Below are positions 32,901 through 40,620 of a stretch of DNA of 64,000 nt, piece after piece. Source of the DNA: Pseudochelatococcus lubricantis (GTDB taxonomy: Bacteria; Pseudomonadota; Alphaproteobacteria; Rhizobiales; Beijerinckiaceae); the NCBI RefSeq assembly GCF_042432495.1, contig NZ_JBHLXC010000012.1:310001-374000 (forward strand). Direction: 5' to 3'. The position numbers were made by a program, and so were the translations under genes. Positions within the stretch are counted from its first letter, which is position 1, and each line of letters begins with the position of its first letter. Below the pieces are notes generated by a model. The model saw nothing but the letters and a program-made list of their open reading frames with translations. It searched no databases and was not told where the DNA came from.

Positions 32901-33568
32901 CAATCGCCCATCATCCAACCGACGAAACGCTGCTGCGCTACGCCACCGGCACGCTCGCGGCGGGACCGGCGATCGTGATCGCCGCGCATCTGGCCGTCTG
33001 CCCGCTCTGCCGAAACCGCCTGAGAACCTTCGAGGCGCTGGGCGGCGCCGTGCTGGATGAGACGCCCGCGACCGCCCTCGCGCCCACCGCGCTGGCCGCC
33101 GCATTGACGCGCATCGACGCCGAGGCGGCGCCCGCGCCAAGCGGGCGTCATGCCGGCCCGTCGGCCGCGCGGCCATCTCCCGTCACGCGCGACGGTCTCA
33201 GATTGCCGGAGGCTCTTGCCGGCTGCGATATCGGCGCCTGGCGCTGGCTGGGCCCGGGCGTGCGCATGAGCCGGATTAGCACGCCGCGCGAACCCGACGC
33301 CAGCATCATGCTGCTGAAAGTCGGGCCCGGCAGGAAGCTGCCCGAACACGGTCATTCCGGCACCGAGTTCACCCATGTCCTGTCAGGTTCGTTCTCCGAT
33401 GTACTGGGCCGCTTCGGCCCTGGCGACCTCGCCGAGGTGGACGACGAGGTGGAACACCAGCCGATCGTGGATCGCGACGGCGAATGCATCTGCCTTGTGG
33501 CGCTGGACGGGCGCATGCGCCTGAGCGGCCTCTTCGGGCGCATCGTCCAGCCGCTTTTCGGCTTCTGA
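32897..33568 (+). CDS. chrR: ChrR-type zinc-binding anti-sigma factor with cupin domain
   Basis: The 223-residue protein has an N-terminal anti-sigma domain with zinc ligands His6, His31, Cys35 and Cys38 (HHPTDETLLRY and HLAVCPLCRN), the same positions as in Rhodobacter ChrR. Residues 107-215 form a cupin-like domain with a second metal site: His151, His153 and Glu157 (EHGHSGTEFTH) and His187 (EVEHQPI). These are each 10 positions later than the recalled Rhodobacter ligands, so spacing is preserved. The N-terminal domain sequesters sigmaE, and the cupin domain is needed for release on singlet oxygen or organic peroxide. The start overlaps the sigE stop. Confidence 0.93.
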   Translation: MTIAHHPTDETLLRYATGTLAAGPAIVIAAHLAVCPLCRNRLRTFEALGGAVLDETPATALAPTALAAALTRIDAEAAPAPSGRHAGPSAARPSPVTRDGLRLPEALAGCDIGAWRWLGPGVRMSRISTPREPDASIMLLKVGPGRKLPEHGHSGTEFTHVLSGSFSDVLGRFGPGDLAEVDDEVEHQPIVDRDGECICLVALDGRMRLSGLFGRIVQPLFGF

Positions 33569-33569
33569 C

Positions 33570-34376
33570 ATGCCCGCAGCCGTCGCCTTCGCCGCCACGG
33601 CCATTATCCTTTCGCTGGCCATGACCGCGGCATGGGCGGCGGTGACGCGCGGCGCGAAATCGGGATGGGTCGACACGACATGGTCCTTTCTCGTCGGCGC
33701 GGCGGGCGTGGCGCTGGCGCTCGCGCCCATTCGGGATTGGCCTGCCGACCCGGCGCGGCAACGGCTCGTGGCGGCATTGGCGGCTGCGTGGTCGCTCCGG
33801 CTCGGACTGCATATCGCCCTGCGCACAGCGCGCGGTGCGGACGACCCGCGCTATGCGACGCTGCGGCGTGATTGGGGGGCCGGATGGCGCGGCGAGCTGT
33901 TCCGGTTCCTGCAAATACAGGCTGCGGCAGCCCTGCTGCTGGCGGGGGCGATTTTTCTCGCCGCCCGCAACCCGACGCCGGGACTTGCGTGGACAGATGC
34001 AGCGGGCATCGTCATCGTGCTCGCGGCCATCGCCGGCGAAGGCATCGCCGATGCGCAGCTCGCACGTTTCCGCAAGGAACCATCCAACAGGGGGCGCATC
34101 TGCGATGCCGGCCTGTGGGGACTGTCACGCCATCCCAACTACTTCTTTCAATGGCTGGGGTGGACGGGATACGCCGCGATCGCCATCGGCACGGGCGGCG
34201 ATTATCCGTGGGGTTGGGCAGCTCTGGCGGGACCGGTGTTCATGTACTGGATTCTTGTTCATGCGTCGGGCATTCCGCCGCTGGAAGCCCATATGCTGCG
34301 GGAGCGCGGCGAGGCCTATCGCGCCTATCAGCGGCGCGTCAACGCCTTCTGGCCCGGGCGGCCGCGTAGTGACTAA
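33570..34376 (+). CDS. DUF1295 integral membrane protein (steroid-5-alpha-reductase-like fold)
   Basis: The 268-residue membrane protein has about seven hydrophobic segments and DUF1295 signatures: KSGWVDTTWSFLVGAAGV near the N-terminus, DDPRYATLRRDWG, and the C-terminal ICDAGLWGLSRHPNYFFQWLGW (RHPNYF) with ERGEAYRAYQRRVNAFWP. The RHPNYF region resembles the NADPH/SAM-binding segment of isoprenylcysteine methyltransferases and 5-alpha reductases, suggesting a lipid-modifying enzyme. It begins one base after chrR, making a sigE-chrR-DUF1295 operon. Function is unproven; co-regulation points to membrane-lipid chemistry. Confidence 0.88.
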   Translation: MPAAVAFAATAIILSLAMTAAWAAVTRGAKSGWVDTTWSFLVGAAGVALALAPIRDWPADPARQRLVAALAAAWSLRLGLHIALRTARGADDPRYATLRRDWGAGWRGELFRFLQIQAAAALLLAGAIFLAARNPTPGLAWTDAAGIVIVLAAIAGEGIADAQLARFRKEPSNRGRICDAGLWGLSRHPNYFFQWLGWTGYAAIAIGTGGDYPWGWAALAGPVFMYWILVHASGIPPLEAHMLRERGEAYRAYQRRVNAFWPGRPRSD

Positions 34377-34398
34377 CAATCAAAGCACCTGAACCGCT

Positions 34399-35241
34399 TC
34401 ATTCGCGCGCAGCGATCTCGCCCTCATCGCGAAAACTCGCCGGCGGTGGCAACGGCGGGCTTTTGTGGAAACGCGCGCCCTTGAGCCAGAGTTTCAGCGC
34501 CTCCCAGTGGATTGCGGCGATCACCTTGAATGTCATCAAGGGAAAGCGCCCCAGCAACACGGCGAGGTTACGGCTCGTGAGCGGTTTCGCCGTGCCGTCG
34601 AAAGTCGCTGTCAGCAGCCCTTCTCCCGCATCCGTCTCATGGATATGGACCCGCACGCGCCGCCCCGGCGGCAGAATGCGGAAGTCATAGCGCGCACCCA
34701 TCGGGATGAAGGGTGACACGTGGAAGATCTTTGTCCGCGTCTGCCTGATGCCGGCCGGCCCTGCCTCTCCCTCGCGCACGGGCGCGACATAGGTATGGCG
34801 TTCGCCGAACGTGTTGCGCACCGCGTAGATGAGCGCCACAAGCTCGTCGCCCTCCCCGTAGGCGAAGTAGACGGACAGCGGGTTGAAGACGTAGCCGAGA
34901 ATGCGCGGATAGGCGAGCAGCAACACCCGCCGGGCTGGTTGCGCGAGCCCCGCTTCACGCAGCAACCCGTCGACATGCGCACGCAGCGTTTCGCCACGAT
35001 GCGGCACGTGGTCGCTCTGGCGGAATGAAACGACACCCGGTGCGTCGACGGCCAGCAGCCGGGTGGCGCGGCCGAGTTCGGGCAATCGGTCGATATCGAC
35101 CAGCAGCGAGAACACGTTGTAGGTGAACCGATGGCCGAACGGCCTCAGCCGCTGATGCATGACCTCGCCCGGATAGAGCACACCAGCTGCCACGGGCGGC
35201 GGCCCGTTGGCTTCCACGGGGGCGATGCGCTGCACGGTCAT
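34399..35241 (-). CDS. DUF1365 family protein
   Basis: The 280-residue protein carries the DUF1365 core: LYPGEVMHQRLRPFGHRFTYNVFSLLVDID, the AYPRILGYVFNPLSVYFAY segment and TKIFHVSPFIPMGARYDFRILPPG. Members are repeatedly encoded beside CFA-like methyltransferases and FAD oxidases, including in ChrR-sigmaE loci, but no activity is assigned. The start overlaps the photolyase stop (ATGA). It converges on the DUF1295 gene with only 22 bp between the two stops. A lipid-modification role is inferred from company. Confidence 0.88.
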   Translation of the reverse strand: MTVQRIAPVEANGPPPVAAGVLYPGEVMHQRLRPFGHRFTYNVFSLLVDIDRLPELGRATRLLAVDAPGVVSFRQSDHVPHRGETLRAHVDGLLREAGLAQPARRVLLLAYPRILGYVFNPLSVYFAYGEGDELVALIYAVRNTFGERHTYVAPVREGEAGPAGIRQTRTKIFHVSPFIPMGARYDFRILPPGRRVRVHIHETDAGEGLLTATFDGTAKPLTSRNLAVLLGRFPLMTFKVIAAIHWEALKLWLKGARFHKSPPLPPPASFRDEGEIAARE

Positions 35242-36746
35242 GGCGCACTCCGGGCGGTTTCATAAGCTCCCAGCGCCCGCTCACGCGCAAGGCGGTGGTC
35301 CACAATGGGCCGGGGATAGGTTTCGCCAAGCCTCACGCCGCTTTCCGCGAGGACGGCGGGTGGAGCCGCCCATGGCTTGTGGATATAACGCGCGGGCAAG
35401 CGCGCCAGTTCGGGCAGCCATCGGCGGACATAGCGGCCTTCGGGATCGAATTTTTCCCCCTGCAGAACCGGGTTGAAGATGCGAAAATAAGGTGCTGCAT
35501 CCGCTCCGCATCCCGCCACCCATTGCCAGTTGCCGGGGTTACTGGCAGCGTCCGCGTCCACCAGTGTATCCCAGAACCAGCGTTCCCCCGCACGCCAGTC
35601 GACAAGCAGATGCTTGGTCAGGAACGAAGCCGCAATCATGCGTGTGCGGTTGTGCATGTAGCCCGTCTCCCACAGCTCGCGCATACCGGCGTCGACAATC
35701 GGGAATCCGGTTAGGCCACGCTGCCACGCCCGCAACGCTTCTTCATCCTCGCGCCAGGGAAATGCGTTGAACGACGGCTGAAAGTTCCGCGTACCCAGAT
35801 GCGGGTTATGGAAGAGAAGATGGTAGCAGAACTCGCGCCAGCCCACCTCCTTGCGAAACTTTGCAGCGCCCGCGTCGGACACGTCACCGCCCGCGCCCTG
35901 CAGGGCAGCGAAAATCTGGAACGGCGTGATCTCGCCATGCGCAAGATGCGGCGACAGGCGGGACGTGGCTTCACAGGCGGGGTAATCCCTGCCCTCCGCA
36001 TAATCCTGCAGCGCCCCGGCTACGAAATCGTCCAGCCGCGCCTGCGCCCCGGCCTCGCCCGGCGTCCAGCTCTGCCGCAAGCCGCCCGCCCAATCGGGTT
36101 TCGTTGGCAGCAGCCCGAAGGCATCGGGAGCGTCTGAGGCGAGATTGCCGGCAAAGGGCTCCAATCCGTCCGGCACGTCGAGCGGGTCTCGCGGTTCGGG
36201 ACCAGCCGCCACCGCTTTCCAGAAAGGCGAATAGACCTTGTAATATCCCCCCGTCGAGGTAACGAGGCGCGATGGCTCGTGCAACAGATGGCCGGCAAAA
36301 CTCTCCGCCGCAACCCCGCGATTGCGCAGACCCGCCTTCATCGTCGTATCGGCTGCGATGGCTCCGGGATCGTAGCGCCGATTCCAGAAAACGGTATCCG
36401 CGCCGCTTTCCGTGACAAGGCTATCAACCACCTCGCCCATCGCTCCGCGCCGGAGCACAAGTCGCACCCCGATTGTCGCCAATGTACCGTTGAGCGCCGC
36501 CAGCGAGTGATGCAGCCACCAGCACCTGGCGCCACCGAGAGGGCGCGCGCCGGAAGACGCCCCTTCCAGCACAAAAGCGGCGATAACCGGCTTGCCACTG
36601 CGAGAGGCGGCGGCGAGCGCAGCGTTGTCCGCGACACGCAGGTCATCCCGAAACAGCACCAGCACGGGGCGTTCAGCATCGGATGCCGGTGATTTCAATT
36701 CATCTCCCCCTTGTCGGGCCTCCGCACGGCAGGCGTCAAAAGCCAT
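35238..36746 (-). CDS. phr: Deoxyribodipyrimidine photolyase/cryptochrome family
   Basis: The 502-residue protein has the N-terminal antenna-binding Rossmann domain (VLVLFRDDLRVADNAALAAA) and the C-terminal FAD-binding helical domain with CEATSRLSPHLAHGEITPFQIF, KFRKEVGWREFCYHLLFHNP, GFPIVDAGMRELWETGYMHNR and DADAASNPGNWQWVAGCGADAAPYFRIFNPVLQGEKFDP. These are class I CPD photolyase motifs, including the WQW and DAAPYFRIFNP segments. The start at 36746 is chosen for an AAAAGG ribosome-binding site; the frame runs 20 codons further. It repairs UV pyrimidine dimers with blue light. In Rhodobacter, phrA belongs to the sigmaE regulon, although no TGATCC promoter is visible directly upstream here. 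Confidence 0.94.
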   Translation of the reverse strand: MAFDACRAEARQGGDELKSPASDAERPVLVLFRDDLRVADNAALAAASRSGKPVIAAFVLEGASSGARPLGGARCWWLHHSLAALNGTLATIGVRLVLRRGAMGEVVDSLVTESGADTVFWNRRYDPGAIAADTTMKAGLRNRGVAAESFAGHLLHEPSRLVTSTGGYYKVYSPFWKAVAAGPEPRDPLDVPDGLEPFAGNLASDAPDAFGLLPTKPDWAGGLRQSWTPGEAGAQARLDDFVAGALQDYAEGRDYPACEATSRLSPHLAHGEITPFQIFAALQGAGGDVSDAGAAKFRKEVGWREFCYHLLFHNPHLGTRNFQPSFNAFPWREDEEALRAWQRGLTGFPIVDAGMRELWETGYMHNRTRMIAASFLTKHLLVDWRAGERWFWDTLVDADAASNPGNWQWVAGCGADAAPYFRIFNPVLQGEKFDPEGRYVRRWLPELARLPARYIHKPWAAPPAVLAESGVRLGETYPRPIVDHRLARERALGAYETARSAP

Positions 36747-36851
36747 ATCGTTGCCTTTTACGCTGGAAACGCACGAACGGTTTACCCCATTCACCGCAGG
36801 CCCCAAATTTCCCGGGGCTCCAAATGGCCTGCAAGTGATCCGCCCTGCAAG

Positions 36852-36881
36852 TGATCCGCGTTGTCGATAAGGACGTAAAAG
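36852..36881 (+). promoter_or_regulatory. Predicted sigmaE-type promoter for the DUF2177 gene
   Basis: TGATCC (36852-36857) is separated by 18 bases from TAAAAG (36876-36881). A second TGATCC copy lies 16 bp upstream (36836-36841) inside a direct repeat of GCAAGTGATCCGC, possibly a duplicated -35 element. The DUF2177 start codon is at 36910 with AGGAG at 36895-36899. Confidence 0.7.
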
Positions 36882-36909
36882 TAACGACGCTCACAGGAGA
36901 GTGCCGAGC

Positions 36910-37329
36910 ATGAAAACCGCGTTCATCGCCTATATCGCCGCCGGGGTTGTCTTCCTGGCTATCGATTCTGTATGGCTGAGCATCATGGCCGACAGGTTCT
37001 ATCGCCCTTTACTCGGCGACAGGCTAATGGAAGGCTTCAGTCTGGCTCCGGCTGCCATTTTCTACCTTATATATATTGGCGGCATCGTCTTTTTCGCGAT
37101 CCTGCCGGCACTTGCATCCGGCGGACTCGCGAAAGCGGCCATCAACGGCCTCGCCCTCGGCCTCGTTGCATATGCAACCTACGATCTGACCAATCACGCC
37201 ACGCTGCGCGACTGGCCGGTAGCCATCTCGGTCGTGGATATTGCCTGGGGAACGATCCTCACCGGCCTGTCGGCATCCGCGGGCTATCTGGCGGCGCTGT
37301 GTTTGCGGGAGGTTCTCCCCTCCAAGTAG
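36910..37329 (+). CDS. DUF2177 membrane protein
   Basis: The 139-residue protein has four predicted membrane helices and the DUF2177 pattern: FLAIDSVWLSIMADRFYRPLLGD near the N-terminus, LALGLVAYATYDLTNHATLRDWP in the middle and SVVDIAWGTILTGLSA near the end. Homologues are common in ChrR-sigmaE loci with CFA-like and photolyase genes; the biochemical role is unknown. An AGGAG at 36895 selects the ATG at 36910 over the GTG at 36901. It is single in its unit, divergent from photolyase, and preceded by a sigmaE-like promoter. Confidence 0.88.
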   Translation: MKTAFIAYIAAGVVFLAIDSVWLSIMADRFYRPLLGDRLMEGFSLAPAAIFYLIYIGGIVFFAILPALASGGLAKAAINGLALGLVAYATYDLTNHATLRDWPVAISVVDIAWGTILTGLSASAGYLAALCLREVLPSK

Positions 37330-37737
37330 GATGCTTGAATATGGTAGACTGCCGGATGTTCCGGCCGACCGTCGCGGGCACTCTTTCCGGGTCAATTCGA
37401 CATGTAGCTGCTCACCATGCGTCGACCTGCGCGAGATTGGGCGGAAATACCCGACGGGCTAAGACCAAATGGATGGCCCTACCCGACAACTCTCCATATA
37501 GGACAATCGCACGACGGGCGACGACATTGGGCGGCCTTGGACAGCTATTCCGCAGCCCGGCGCCTCGACGAATGCGCCTCGGCTCAGAACGCCCTCGGTC
37601 GCAGCTCAGCGCATGAGCCCATCTTTCGTCTATCGGACTTATCGCATTGTGTGTTTGGTTGCGTGCTACCCGAGCCTCGATTTGAACATGACAATCTCTA
37701 ATATATTGATTTTACTAGAATAAAATTTTCTACTGCA
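37330..37737. other. Gene-free region
   Basis: About 400 bp without a recognisable gene. Open frames exist on the plus strand (for example to 37701) but show no family-like pattern, and the right end is AT-rich (AATATATTGATTTTACTAG). It separates the sigmaE island from the hipA remnant and may be eroded sequence. Confidence 0.5.
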
Positions 37738-38090
37738 AAGAATGGCTTTCGCGGCAGTTCGTCGACGACCTGTTCGAGATCTTCTTCCGAGGTAACCTCA
37801 CGCACATCAACGCCGGTCATGCCGCGCTCGGCAAAGGAAATTGCCCCCGACATGTCGCGCCCCACCTGACCCAGCAGGACCAGCACATCTCTGCGCGGGA
37901 CGTCGAGGATCCGCGCCATTATGGGGATCGCGCATTGTCCTCGGATAGCAGGTTGATCAGCCAGGGGGCGGCCACTGGCCAGCCCATGGCTCGGACCGAA
38001 GCGGCATCGTTGTCGGGAGCGGAAAGGCACCGTCCTGCACAAGCTGGCCTGCCTCCGATAGCGGAACAACTCGACAGAGGTGGAAAGCGG
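37738..38090 (-). pseudogene. hipA N-terminal fragment, frameshifted
   Basis: Three minus-strand frames together read like the start of a HipA-family kinase: SEAGQLVQDGAFPLPTTMPL, then APWLINLLSEDNA, then IMARILDVPRRDVLVLLGQV with GRDMSGAISF, and SEEDLEQVVDELPRKPFF. In HipA proteins these elements are continuous (PLSTTMPLR, WLxNLLPE, GxDxxGAISF). At least two frame changes are needed, around 37975 and 37925, and the kinase core after RKPF is absent. No hipB-like partner was seen next to it. Confidence 0.75.
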
Positions 38091-38129
38091 ACTGGCAGTT
38101 TGCAGGGAATAGGCGCGGTAAAGCGGATA

Positions 38130-38918
38130 TCAGAGATGCCACACTCTGCCTTTCACCAATGGCATTTCGTCACGGCGGAGCGTCAACACTTCAACGCCAG
38201 TGCTGTTCACGGCGACTGTATGCTCAAATTGCGCCGAGAGCTTCCCGTCTTCAGTCACGATGGTCCATCCGTCGTCAGAAGCGGAAACCCTGCGTGTGCC
38301 CTGGTTCACCATTGGCTCGACAGTGAAGACCATACCCTCGCGCAGCTTCATGCCCGTGCCTGGCCGCCCGTAGTTGAGAATCTGCGGCTCCTCATGCATC
38401 TCGCGGCCAATACCATGGCCGCAATATTCCCGTACCACCGAATAGCCGTTCTTCTTGGCGTGCCGTTCGATTGCGAAACCGATATCGCCGACATAGGCAC
38501 CGGGACGCACCTGCCTGATGCCCTGCCACATCGCCTCCTGTGCAACCCGGACCAGCCGGCGCGCAGCAGGCGAGGCACTGCCGACGAGGTAGGTCTTGCT
38601 GGAATCGGCGATGAACCCGTTCTTTTCGAGCGTGATGTCCAGATTGATAATATCCCCGTCACGGATGATCTCCTCACGATCCGGCACGCCGTGGCACACG
38701 ACATGATTGATCGAGCAGTTCAGGACATACTCAAATCCATACTGCCCCTTGCTCGCCGGACGGGCGGCGAGATCATCGGTAATGAACCTTTCGACCAGAT
38801 CATTGACCTGCAGGGTCGACAGGCCGACAAGGTCCTTGCCGTCGAGCATCTCGAAAACCGAGGCGAGCATTCTGCCTGACGCTCTCATGAGCGCCAGTTC
38901 GTCAGGCGTTTTCACCAT
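38130..38918 (-). CDS. map: Type I methionine aminopeptidase, accessory copy linked to a ParD-like gene
   Basis: The 262-residue enzyme removes initiator methionine from nascent proteins. The metal ligands of the pita-bread fold are visible: Asp in LDITLEKNGFIADSSKTY (two Asp), His in EYCGHGIGREMHEEP, Glu in FTVEPMVNQG and Glu in AQFEHTVAV; the substrate-side His lies in SINHVVCHGVP. There is no N-terminal zinc-finger extension, so it is the short class Ia form. Its start lies one base from the stop of a ParD-like gene, forming a two-gene unit. As the context is accessory, this is probably not the housekeeping copy. Confidence 0.92.
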   Translation of the reverse strand: MVKTPDELALMRASGRMLASVFEMLDGKDLVGLSTLQVNDLVERFITDDLAARPASKGQYGFEYVLNCSINHVVCHGVPDREEIIRDGDIINLDITLEKNGFIADSSKTYLVGSASPAARRLVRVAQEAMWQGIRQVRPGAYVGDIGFAIERHAKKNGYSVVREYCGHGIGREMHEEPQILNYGRPGTGMKLREGMVFTVEPMVNQGTRRVSASDDGWTIVTEDGKLSAQFEHTVAVNSTGVEVLTLRRDEMPLVKGRVWHL

Positions 38919-38919
38919 G

Positions 38920-39126
38920 TTAGGCGACTACCAACCCCCTTGGCCTCACCTCTGCTTCCTCCAACGTCATCTTGACGATGTCATTGAAGGAAAGCGTCGG
39001 GTTGGCTTCAGCCAACATGCCTATTTTCATCCAGAACTCTGCCTGCGCATTGATGGAGCGGCACATCACTGTGCTAGCGCGGCGAACTTCATCATGCAGG
39101 CCGTCGGCGATTTTTACGATGCCCAT
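38920..39126 (-). CDS. ParD-like small protein (predicted antitoxin-type, PF11903-like)
   Basis: The 68-residue protein, MGIVKIADGLHDEVRRASTV then NAQAEFWMKIGMLAEANPTLS, matches the small ParD_like family: a beta strand and helices of ribbon-helix-helix appearance, with the MxRSINAQAEFWxKIG core. An AGAGG ribosome-binding site precedes the ATG. The gene is the first of a pair with methionine aminopeptidase. This pairing is recalled from other proteobacterial genomes, but a toxin-antitoxin function for it has not been shown to my knowledge. Confidence 0.75.
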   Translation of the reverse strand: MGIVKIADGLHDEVRRASTVMCRSINAQAEFWMKIGMLAEANPTLSFNDIVKMTLEEAEVRPRGLVVA

Positions 39127-39259
39127 GGATAACCTCTAAAGCCGGTTAATATGTGAATCGTATATGCTTCGTATATCTTGTAGTCAAGACGGCTCTCCGT
39201 ATCTGACGGGCGACCGGTTTTGGCTAGTGTCAGGACCCGGGAAGGGTGGCCGAATGGTG

Positions 39260-39286
39260 AAAGCGCGCCCGTGAGGGCGCGCTTTT
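39260..39286 (-). terminator. Strong GC hairpin terminator downstream of the TRAP/CoA operon
   Basis: AAAGCGCGCCC (39260-39270), loop GTGA, GGGCGCGCTTT (39275-39285) forms an 11-bp perfect stem with T residues on both outer sides. It lies about 70 bp past the stop of the last TRAP gene (minus strand). The plus-strand orientation also ends in TTTT, so it may insulate both sides. Confidence 0.8.
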
Positions 39287-39354
39287 GTATCATTTGGCCG
39301 GAGAAGGAACTCGATGCCCAAACCTCCTGGTTGCGTCGGGAAACGTGGGAACGC

Positions 39355-40620
39355 TTACCTTACAAGCGCCAGGCTGAACCAAGGAACGAAGGTTAGAAGC
39401 AAAAGCGCAACCAACCGGATTCCATAGAACGGCATGACGCCCCGTGCGACCTGTTCCACCGGTATGCGCGCGATACCGCTCATGACAAAGAGATTGAGAC
39501 CGATCGGCGGAGTAAGCGTCGCAATCTCAACGTTTGCCGTCAGGATCACGGCCATATGGATCGGATCTACGCCAAACTGCGGCGCCATCTGGAACAACGT
39601 CGGCGCGGTCAAAACAATGAGGGAAATCCCGTCAACGAACATGCCCAACAAAAGCAGAAACAGGTTAACTGCAATCAGGAACATCCACGGCTGCATGTTG
39701 ACTGCCTTGGCCGCGGTGATCAACTGATCCGCAAAGCCAATTCGTGTCAGAACATAGGCGAGAAGCGCACCGCCAACGACGACCAAATAAATCATGGCCG
39801 ACGAGCGCGCCGCAGATTTACACGACTGCCAGACTCCGGCCAGTGTCGTCGTCCGGTATACGACAAGGCAGAGTAGCGCTGCATAAAGCGCTGCAACCGC
39901 GGCGACCTCTGTAGGCGTAAAGATACCGGCGTAGATTGTGCCAACGATCAAGATCGGGAAAAGAACTGCCGGCAACGCCGGGCCGATAGACCGGCGGAAT
40001 GCCAGCCAGTCCGGCCGCTCCAACTGCGTGCCATAACCGCGGCGCCGCGCGATCGCGGTTGATGTTATCGCAAGCAGGATAGCCTCGAGCACGCCGGGTA
40101 GAATGCCGGCGACGAAAAGCCGGTCTATTGGCAACCCCACCATCGAACCGATCAGGATGAATGACAGTGACGGCGGGATCATCAGGCCCAATGTACCGCC
40201 CACCGCCACCAACGCCGCCGAAAAATGCTTGGGATAGCCGTCGCTGGCCAGGATCGAAACGGAAGACCGCCCGATTGCCGCAGCCGACGCAACCGAGCTG
40301 CCAGAAACCGCCGCAAAGAAGATGCAGCCCAGCATCACCGTCAGCGCCAGCCCCCCGCGGATAACCCGCACCACCGCGCCAATCAGATCGACGAGCACCT
40401 CGGCGATACGCCCGCGCATCATCAGCTCACCAGCCAGAATGAAAAACGGCACTGCGACGAGCGCGTAGCTGTTAACCGACTTGAACGCATTCTGTGCCAC
40501 CGCCTGTAACGGCAACCCTTCGAGCCAAAGGATCACGATGGCACTCAACCCCATGGCAACACCGACATGCATCCCGACAGCAAGCAGCGCGAGAAGCAGA
40601 ACGACAACAATAGCGATCAT
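39355..40620 (-). CDS. TRAP transporter large permease (DctM type)
   Basis: The 421-residue protein has 12 or more hydrophobic segments and DctM landmarks: VPFFILAGELMMRGRIAEVLVDL, GCIFFAAVSGSSVASAAAIG, GGTLGLMIPPSLSFILIG, TPTEVAAVAALYA and TANVEIATLTPPIGLNLFVMSGIA. It is the membrane channel of a tripartite sodium-driven carboxylate importer. The start overlaps the small-permease stop (ATGA). Located at the end of the C5-acid catabolic operon, it should import that pathway's substrate. Confidence 0.94.
   Translation of the reverse strand: MIAIVVVLLLALLAVGMHVGVAMGLSAIVILWLEGLPLQAVAQNAFKSVNSYALVAVPFFILAGELMMRGRIAEVLVDLIGAVVRVIRGGLALTVMLGCIFFAAVSGSSVASAAAIGRSSVSILASDGYPKHFSAALVAVGGTLGLMIPPSLSFILIGSMVGLPIDRLFVAGILPGVLEAILLAITSTAIARRRGYGTQLERPDWLAFRRSIGPALPAVLFPILIVGTIYAGIFTPTEVAAVAALYAALLCLVVYRTTTLAGVWQSCKSAARSSAMIYLVVVGGALLAYVLTRIGFADQLITAAKAVNMQPWMFLIAVNLFLLLLGMFVDGISLIVLTAPTLFQMAPQFGVDPIHMAVILTANVEIATLTPPIGLNLFVMSGIARIPVEQVARGVMPFYGIRLVALLLLTFVPWFSLALVR

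Noticed and set aside
36746..36909. A sigmaE promoter directed toward photolyase
   Set aside because: Neither TGATCC copy in the interval points toward phr; the minus strand has a TAAAAGG but no -35 match 18 bases upstream.
39238..39300. A possible tRNA-Ser/Leu-like start (GTGGCCGAATGGTGAAAGC)
   Set aside because: No matching acceptor arm, anticodon arm or T-loop could be built; the GC stem is better explained as a terminator hairpin.
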